In this document: positions 59,104-64,000 of the stretch, in pieces
Layout of the letters: each line of letters begins with the position of its first letter
Position numbering within the stretch: the stretch's first letter is position 1
Assembly (NCBI RefSeq): GCF_003751085.1
Contig: NZ_RJJY01000002.1
Location: forward strand, 1,922,001 to 1,986,000
Source: Micromonospora sp. Llam0
GTDB lineage: Bacteria > Actinomycetota > Actinomycetes > Mycobacteriales > Micromonosporaceae
DNA: 64,000 nucleotides
Direction of reading: 5' to 3'
Position numbers and translations under genes: made by a program
The notes under the pieces: generated by a model
Database searches by the model: none
The model's input: the letters and a program-made list of their open reading frames with translations, nothing else
What the model was told of the DNA's origin: nothing

Positions 59104-60360
59104 ATGGGACAACCGGCTCACAGACGCGCCGCCAGACCCGCGAAGGGCGGACGGGCGCGCCGCGCCGTCATCGCGGTCGCGACCCTGTCCGCCTTCGGGG
59201 TCCTGATCGCCGTCAGCCAGATCTCCAGTGCTGGAACGGATCGCAAGGCCAGCGAGCAGGTCAACGGACTCGAGGTGCTCGGCACCGGCTGCGACGACAG
59301 CTCATTGGAGCCGCACGACGGTTTCCAGGTGGGCAGTCGCTGCGTCTCGACGGCGTTCGGCGAGGTCGGTGCGGCAGAGCAGAACCCGACGCTGCTGATC
59401 ACCGAGTCGCCGGAATCGGTCGGCATCGGCGAACCGTTCCAACTGCGAGTCAGCACCCGCAATCTGGTCCGGGACCGCTTCCTGCCGGCGGCTCAGGGCG
59501 GGTACTACGTGGAGTCCGCGCTGCTGACCGGAGACGGGCTGACCCGCGGTCACTTCCACACCGCCTGCCGGATGCTGACCAGCACCACCGAGGCGCTCGA
59601 TCCGGAGCCGGTGCCGGCGTTCTTCGTCGCGACCGAGGACGGTGGCGGCGGTGCCGAGCCGGATGTGGTCACCATCCAGGTGCCCGGGCTGCCCCAGGAG
59701 GGGATCGCCCAGTGCGCATCGTGGGCCGGCGATGGATCGCACCGGATCCCGATGATGCAGCGGGCCAACCAGACCCCGGCGATCGACGCCGTCCGTATCG
59801 AGGTGCGAGCCGGCGGAGCTGAGGAACCGCCGGCCGAAGAGCCGCCCGCTGAGGAACCACCAGCCGACGAACCACCGGCAGAGGAACCACCGGCCGAAGA
59901 GCCGCCCGCGGAAGAACCGCCGGCAGAGGAACCACCGGCCGAAGAGCCGCCCGCGGAAGAACCGCCCGCTGAGGAACCACCAGCCGACGAACCACCGGCT
60001 GAGGAGACACCGGCGCCGGCCAGCCCCGAGGCGGAGGTCACCGACGATCCGGCACCGCCTGCGCAGGACGCCGAGCCCACGCCGGAGCCGACCGAGACCG
60101 CTGCCGAAGAGGAAAAGGAAGCCGACCCGACCGCAGAACCGAGCGCGGACCCGAGCCCGACTGCCGCCGCCGGTGGAATCAATGCACCAGCCGTGGACAA
60201 CCTGGCAAACGAAGCGGATGCTGACGAGTCAGCCAGTCCGCTGGCACTGACCGGCGCGAACACCATGAACTTCCTGGTCGTCGGCCTGGTGCTGATCGTC
60301 GGCGGAGTGATCCTCGTCCACCTGACCCAACGTCGCCGCTACCCGAACCGGGATCACTGA
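59104..60360 (+). CDS. Surface protein with PPAEE repeats and LPXTG-like sorting signal
   Basis: A 418-residue exported protein. The N-terminus (RRAVIAVATLSAFGVLIAVS) is a signal peptide after a basic stretch. Residues about 45-235 form a folded domain, with Cys pairs and FQLRVSTRNLVRDRFLP. Then 12 PPAEE or PPADE units form a rod that would span the wall. The end is a sorting signal: LALTGA, then the membrane helix FLVVGLVLIVGGVILVHL and the RRR tail. The first residue of the usual LPxTG/LAxTG motif differs slightly, a class E-type sortase motif. ATG 59104 follows GGAAGG by 7 bp. No sortase gene is nearby. Confidence 0.8.
   Translation: MGQPAHRRAARPAKGGRARRAVIAVATLSAFGVLIAVSQISSAGTDRKASEQVNGLEVLGTGCDDSSLEPHDGFQVGSRCVSTAFGEVGAAEQNPTLLITESPESVGIGEPFQLRVSTRNLVRDRFLPAAQGGYYVESALLTGDGLTRGHFHTACRMLTSTTEALDPEPVPAFFVATEDGGGGAEPDVVTIQVPGLPQEGIAQCASWAGDGSHRIPMMQRANQTPAIDAVRIEVRAGGAEEPPAEEPPAEEPPADEPPAEEPPAEEPPAEEPPAEEPPAEEPPAEEPPAEEPPADEPPAEETPAPASPEAEVTDDPAPPAQDAEPTPEPTETAAEEEKEADPTAEPSADPSPTAAAGGINAPAVDNLANEADADESASPLALTGANTMNFLVVGLVLIVGGVILVHLTQRRRYPNRDH
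59814..60005 (+). repeat. 12-unit PPAEE-encoding repeat
   Basis: Fifteen-base units encode 12 tandem PPAEE or PPADE pentapeptides. Larger blocks also repeat: a 45-bp block starting near 59878 recurs near 59923. Such arrays change length easily between strains. Confidence 0.85.
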
Positions 60361-60380
60361 CCGCGACACCTCCGTACCGC

Positions 60381-60424
60381 ACAGCTGTGCCCACCGCGCT
60401 CAACCGCGCGGTGGGCACAGCTGT
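60381..60424. terminator. Strong hairpin terminator after the surface protein gene
   Basis: A 19-bp perfect stem, ACAGCTGTGCCCACCGCGC (60381-60399) with its reverse complement (60406-60424), and a TCAACC loop. It starts 21 bp past the stop of the surface protein gene, between it and the minus-strand remnant. Confidence 0.9.
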
Positions 60425-60455
60425 CCTGCCCAAGACTGTCGCCGGGCCGCACGGC

Positions 60456-60817
60456 TCAGGCGCTGAGCTGGACAGTCAACTGGTAGTCGTCGATCAGTCC
60501 GGTCAGTACGTTCGCCGCTGCCTGGTCAACCACCTGCCAGACCACGGACACCACGTGGTTCCCCGGGCCCACCCGCCGGCAGGCCTGGGTAGCGTTGGAC
60601 TGCCCGATGTCCGTGGTGAACATCAGATCGTTGTCCGGCGGCATCGGAGCACCGTCCAGCAGAGGCACCGCCGCGCCGGGCAACGGCACCGGATTGGCGG
60701 TCTCCGCGACGGGATACCGGAGTGTCGTTCAGGCGGACCAGGCTCGCGATCTGAGCACCCCGTTACCGGCCGCCGGACCATCGCCGGCGGCCGCGTAGGC
60801 TGCGTCCACCTCCACCT
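60456..60817 (-). pseudogene. Gene remnant: 5' end lost at the IS end, internal stop
   Basis: A minus-strand frame starts at the edge of the TnpB element (VKVEVDAAYAAAGDG) and reads PAAGNGVLRSRAWSA, then hits TGA at 60731-60729, and continues in the same frame as TTLRYPVAETANPVPLPGAAVP through MPPDNDLMFTTDIGQSNATQACRRV to LTGLIDDYQLTVQLSA. Coding character on both sides of the stop, in one frame and with no start codon ahead, shows a decayed gene whose front was cut off by the insertion. GTG 60689 could still start a 77-residue fragment. Original function unknown. Confidence 0.7.
60799..60816 (-). other. Predicted guide segment of the TnpB element
   Basis: By the family rule that the guide is the flank just past the element's right end, the guide would be GGTGGAGGTGGACGCAGC, reading into the gene remnant. 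The boundary is inferred from the canonical end GTCAA and may be off by a few bases. Confidence 0.4.
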
Positions 60818-60960
60818 TGACTTCCTCCCCGCCCTAAGGGACGGGGATTCCCTGGGTCGCCCCAGGGGGTTCCTGTTTCACCGACGACCGCCCTGTCCGA
60901 GAGGAGGACTCCCGGTGAGGTCTTACACCGCCTCCACAGGCAATCACGGAGAGCCCCTCC
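60817..60960 (-). ncRNA. Predicted omega/reRNA scaffold of TnpB
   Basis: TnpB guide RNAs are made from the 3' end of tnpB and the right end. Here that region folds into CCCTGGG/CCCAGGG (60850-60867, TCGC loop) and the CCCCGTCCCTTAGGGCGGGG hairpin (60827-60846), followed by GAAGTCAA. The start of the RNA is not visible, so the left limit is approximate. Confidence 0.45.
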
Positions 60961-62045
60961 GCGAGAATGTTGCGGGCCGCGTTCACGTCCCGGTCATGGG
61001 CCTGCCCGCACCGGCAGGTCCACGACCGGACCGCCAACGGCATCCGCTCGGCCAGTACGCCACACGCGGAGCACAGTCGGGTCGACGGGAACCAGCGGTC
61101 CACGACCACCAGATCGCGGCCGTACCAGTCGGTCTTGTAGGTCAGCATGCTGCGGAACTGCCGCCAGGCCGCATCCGAGACGGCGCGGGCCAGACTGTGG
61201 TTGGCCATCATGGTGCGGACGGTCAGGTCCTCGATCACGATCGTTTGGGTTTCACGAACGAGCCGAGTGGTCAACTTGTGCAGGTGATCGCGGCGGCGGT
61301 CGGCGATCCGGGCATGAACCCGGGCCACCGTCAGGCGGGCCTTGGCCCGGTTCGCCGAACCTTTGGCCTTGCGTGCGAGGTTCCGCTGGGCACGGGCCAG
61401 CCGATCGCGGTCGCGGCGTTCGTGCTTCGGGTTGGGGATCTTCTCCCCGGTGGACAGGGTGAACAGGCTGTCGAGGCCGGCGTCGACCCCCACCACGGCG
61501 GTGGTGGCCGGGGCCGGTTCGATCCGGTCGTCGCAGAGCAGGGAGACGAACCAGCGGCCCGCCGGGTCCTGCGACACGGTCACCGTCGACGGCGCCGCAC
61601 CCTCCGGCAACGGTCGGGACCAGACGATGTCCAACGGTTCGGACATCTTCGCCAGGGTCAGCCGGCCGTCGCGCCACCGGAACGCGCTGGCGGTGTACTC
61701 CGCCGACCGACGCGACCGCTTCCTCGACTTGAACGTCGGATACCGGGCCCGTTTCGCCCAGAAGTTGGTGAACGCGGTCTGCAGGTGCCGCAGCGCCTGC
61801 TGCAGAGGGACGCAGGAGACGTCGTTGAGGAACGCGAGGTCGTCGGTCTTCTTCCACGCGGTGAGCATCGCCGACGTCGCGTTGTAGGTGACCCGTTCCC
61901 GGCGTTGGGTCCACGCCTCGGTGCGGGCGGCCAGCGCCTTGTTGTAGACCAGCCGGACACAGCCGAACGTCCGGGCGAGCTCGGCGGCCTGCCCGGGGGT
62001 GGGGTAGAAGCGGTACCTGAACGCCCGCTTCACGGTCCTGGACAC
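60834..62045 (-). CDS. tnpB: TnpB RNA-guided nuclease (IS605 OrfB)
   Basis: A 403-residue TnpB. Start: KRAFRYRFYPTPGQAAELARTFGCVRLVYNKAL, the helix-turn-helix family signature. RuvC site residues are intact: Asp188 (VVGVDAGLDSLF), Glu272 (IVIEDLTV) and Asp353 (HDRDVNAARNI). The zinc finger has Cys325, Cys328, Cys344 and Cys346 (CSAC and CRC). TnpB proteins cut DNA as directed by the RNA from the right end and thereby keep the element in place. GTG 62045 is chosen; GTG 62033 is possible. The last 30 residues overlap the RNA hairpins. Confidence 0.93.
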   Translation of the reverse strand: MSRTVKRAFRYRFYPTPGQAAELARTFGCVRLVYNKALAARTEAWTQRRERVTYNATSAMLTAWKKTDDLAFLNDVSCVPLQQALRHLQTAFTNFWAKRARYPTFKSRKRSRRSAEYTASAFRWRDGRLTLAKMSEPLDIVWSRPLPEGAAPSTVTVSQDPAGRWFVSLLCDDRIEPAPATTAVVGVDAGLDSLFTLSTGEKIPNPKHERRDRDRLARAQRNLARKAKGSANRAKARLTVARVHARIADRRRDHLHKLTTRLVRETQTIVIEDLTVRTMMANHSLARAVSDAAWRQFRSMLTYKTDWYGRDLVVVDRWFPSTRLCSACGVLAERMPLAVRSWTCRCGQAHDRDVNAARNILAEGLSVIACGGGVRPHRESSSRTGRSSVKQEPPGATQGIPVP

Positions 62046-62099
62046 AGTCCACAGTCTAGCGATTCGGTCGTGAGCCGTGGGGTGGCGTGTGGGGTGGAC

Positions 62100-62126
62100 G
62101 CCGATCCGCCTTGGCGGCGGATCGGC
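62100..62126. repeat. Perfect 11-bp inverted repeat, candidate IS left end
   Basis: GCCGATCCGCC (62100-62110) and GGCGGATCGGC (62116-62126) form a stem with a TTGGC loop, 55 bp before tnpB. It may be the subterminal hairpin of the left end or a terminator for rightward transcription. Confidence 0.5.
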
Positions 62127-62271
62127 TTTCCCTGCCCTGCTCCGCAGGAGTTCCGTTTCCTCCCCGGCCGCAACGCCGGAGTATCCACGGAAGGACTCTG
62201 ATGACGCCACCGTGACGCAGCTCCGCACCATGGTCACACCCGAGCGGAGATCCGATCACGAGGAGCGCAAC

Positions 62272-63222
62272 ATGATCAGCAGGGTGTGGCGGCGGCGGAT
62301 GGCCGTCCTGTCGGCCACGGCAGTCACGCTGACCGGTACGACGCTGACCGGCGGGACGCTGACCGGCGGAACCGGGAGCCCGGCGGCAGCGGCCCGGCCG
62401 GGCGAGCTGCCGGTCCTGGCCGTACTCACCAGCGACCACGACCGCAGCAGGGTCAAGACCGTCACCGCGCACTGCCCTGACCCGGGGCAGTCGGTCTACG
62501 GAGCGGGTGCCCGGATCATCGGCGGCGCTGGTGGCGTCGTACTCACCGCGATGGCCCCCGACCAGACGCTGTCGTCGGTCACCGTCGCGGCCGCCGCTCG
62601 GACCGGTCACGACAGTGCCTGGTCGGTGTCCGCGTACGCCGTCTGCGACGTCTCGTCCGAGCCGCCGGAGCGTACGGCGGCGACCGCCGTCGACAGCGCC
62701 ACCGCCACCGCCACCTGCCCCGACCGGACGCAGGTTACCGGTACCGGTTTCCGGGTTGACGCCGACGTAGACCTGTCGTACGTCGACGAGGTGGCACCCG
62801 ACCGGGATCTGCGCCGAGTCCGGGTACACGCCGGCGGCAGTACGCCGACCCGGGTCGTCGCGTACGCGATCTGCAAACGCCCGACCGCAGTCGACGGCTC
62901 GCTCGGCACCCGACTGACCGCGACGACCGCGACCGACGGCGCCTGGCCGAAGACGGCCATCGTCGACGCCTCCGGCACCGACCAGCGGGTGTACGGCGTC
63001 GGCGCGTCGGTCCGAGGCCAGGGCGTGCTGTTCCTCACCGCGCTCGTCCCCGACCCGCTGCGGAACCTGGCCGGTGCGCGGGCCGACCGGGGCACCGGTC
63101 CGGCCGGAGCGGGGCCGCTGCGGCACGACCTGGACGGCAGGCACAGCGACGGTGTGCTCGGTGACGATGCGGAGGGCGAGCTGACCGGCTACGGCATCCT
63201 GCTCCATCCCACCTTTCACTGA
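62272..63222 (+). CDS. Secreted protein, unknown function
   Basis: A 316-residue exported protein. Signal peptide: SRVWRRRMAVLSATAVTLTG, continuing through TLTGGTLTGGT, a threefold 15-bp repeat, to about Ala43. The body has three similar beta-rich units, each ending in a phrase such as SAYAVCDV or VAYAICKRP and each with paired Cys (VTAHCPDPGQSVYGAGARI, ATCPDRTQVTGTGFRV), so it is an internal repeat of disulfide domains. ATG 62272 follows GAGGAG by 7 bp. No catalytic motif is seen. Confidence 0.75.
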   Translation: MISRVWRRRMAVLSATAVTLTGTTLTGGTLTGGTGSPAAAARPGELPVLAVLTSDHDRSRVKTVTAHCPDPGQSVYGAGARIIGGAGGVVLTAMAPDQTLSSVTVAAAARTGHDSAWSVSAYAVCDVSSEPPERTAATAVDSATATATCPDRTQVTGTGFRVDADVDLSYVDEVAPDRDLRRVRVHAGGSTPTRVVAYAICKRPTAVDGSLGTRLTATTATDGAWPKTAIVDASGTDQRVYGVGASVRGQGVLFLTALVPDPLRNLAGARADRGTGPAGAGPLRHDLDGRHSDGVLGDDAEGELTGYGILLHPTFH

Positions 63223-63257
63223 GTCTGTCCCACATTCCACTGCGTCCGTGCCACGTT

Positions 63258-64000
63258 TCACCGAGCGACGCGGGGCTGCGGCCGGGCCGGCACCAGCAGG
63301 GTCCGGTCCGGTGGCCGCACCCCGATCGCCCGCATCGCCTCGGCGTACCGGTCGAAGGCACGGCGGGCCTCGCCGTGCTGACCCGCCGCGACCAGGGCGC
63401 GGACCAGCGCGCAGTGGGCCGGCTCGTCATACGGTCCCGCTCCAGCACCCGCAGCAGGTAGCCGGTCGCGGCGGCCGGTCCGGCGACGGTCCGACTCGTC
63501 CGGGCCAGCATGCGCAGCAGACTCAGGTACGCCGCCCGCACCTCCTCCCGCAACGGACGGGACCAGTCGTCGTATGGTTCGTCCTCGAAAACGTCCGCGC
63601 GGTACTCCCGGTCGGCGGCGAGGAACATCGCCCGCGCCTGCGCCGTCATCCCCCGCTCCAGGAGCCGGCGGCCGTGGCCCACCTGTGCCAGGAAGTCCTC
63701 CACGTCGACCCGCACGGCCGTCAGGTCCAAGGCGATGCTGCCCTGATCGGCGACGATGAACCGGTCGGAACCGAAGTCCTTCGCCGGGTCGAGGACGGCA
63801 CGGACGATGGACAGCAGCACCGACAGCCGGTGTCCGGTGCGTTCCGGGTCGTCCGCCGGCCACAGCAGCTCGCTCAACTCGCTGCGGGGTACCGGCCGGC
63901 CGCGTCTCGCGACCAGGATCCGAAGCAGGTCCCGGGCCTTGCGGGACTGCCACCGCGAAACCGGCACGGGTCGTCCGGAGAGCCGGACCTCGAACCGGCC
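63258..64000 (-). pseudogene. SARP/BTAD transcriptional regulator, frameshifted and cut by the window edge
   Basis: The frame enters from the right edge as RFEVRLSGRPVPVSRWQSRKARDLLRIL, the OmpR-like DNA-binding start of a SARP, and continues through SELLWPADDPERTGHRLSVLLSIVRAVLDP, DVEDFLAQVGHGRRLL and the BTAD helices ending YLLRVLERD. Near 63433-63435 the frame changes; the natural end PYDEPAHCALVRALVAAGQHGEARRAFDRYAEAMRAIGV is one frame away. One added C would repair it. SARPs activate antibiotic pathways; the target is outside the window. Start lies beyond position 64000. Confidence 0.75.

Larger units (their letters stand above)
60817..62126 (-). mobile_element. IS605-family element carrying tnpB only
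   Basis: The tnpB gene is bounded on its 3' side by the typical IS605/IS1341 right end: two hairpins and a final GAAGTCAA (ending at 60817), next to the remnant gene. The left end is uncertain; a perfect 11-bp inverted repeat at 62100-62126 is the best candidate. No tnpA lies nearby, so the element cannot move on its own and needs a TnpA in trans. Confidence 0.65.

Noticed and set aside
1..64000. CRISPR arrays, tRNA and rRNA genes, prophage modules
   Set aside because: I saw no regularly spaced repeats with unique spacers, no cloverleaf-like sequence with conserved T-loop, and no phage structural genes. A covariance or tRNA scan was not possible.

Overview
The window is about 70% G+C, has almost no non-coding space, starts many genes with GTG and overlaps many stop/start codons by 4 bp. 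It carries XRE/DUF5753 regulators paired with DUF397 proteins, SigE-type sigma factors, SARP and TetR regulators, and several genes whose -10 box sits 6-7 bp before the start codon (leaderless transcripts). This is an actinomycete chromosome, most likely Micromonosporaceae; the genus is an inference.

Layout. 0-2.4 kb: a gene entering from the left edge and two toxin-antitoxin pairs (RelE-like and VapBC), each with a repeat operator. 2.5-4.7 kb: an unsaturated-glucuronyl-hydrolase-like GH88 enzyme coupled to an SDR, behind a LacI-type palindrome. 4.8-12.4 kb: membrane proteins, an XRE/DUF397 pair, a PASTA protein, a GCS2 ligase, and YceI divergent from MarR. 12.7-15.3 kb: an 885-residue HTH-STAND-TPR regulator. 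15.4-21.5 kb: a leucine/isovaleryl-CoA catabolic set (TetR, biotin carboxylase, HMG-CoA lyase, carboxyltransferase, acyl-CoA dehydrogenase) with two copies of a TetR-type operator. 21.6-28 kb: YbaK, three family-2 glycosyltransferases and a SigE-type sigma factor.

27.9-34.2 kb is the most notable locus: a probable RiPP (ribosomal peptide) cluster on the minus strand, in the order MFS exporter, S9 peptidase, a 33-residue precursor peptide, a B12-type radical SAM C-methyltransferase and DUF5825. The precursor (30842-30943) has a strong Shine-Dalgarno and an alternating tail, ITVTVSVKIKF. I know of no characterised product with this core.

34.6-40.1 kb holds housekeeping and regulatory genes (PUA/EVE-like, EEP phosphatase, GNAT, two MerR, SDR, a DivIVA-type operon). 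40.5-52.8 kb looks like a conflict/defence island: XRE-TPR regulator, HicAB, GNAT, RHH-Fic/Doc, a trypsin-NACHT-WD40 NLR-like protein with a small trypsin-co-occurring partner, and, divergently, a winged-helix protein coupled to a 1122-residue protein with two P-loop ATPase modules, the second HerA/FtsK-like.

52.9-64 kb: a secreted S1 protease, a VOC protein, membrane proteins and a lipoprotein, an acyl-CoA synthetase, a sorting-signal surface protein with 12 PPAEE repeats, an IS605-type TnpB element sitting on a decayed gene, a secreted protein and a SARP regulator cut by the right edge. Four genes here carry apparent single-base frameshifts and one remnant has an in-frame stop, so either local sequence errors or gene decay should be considered.
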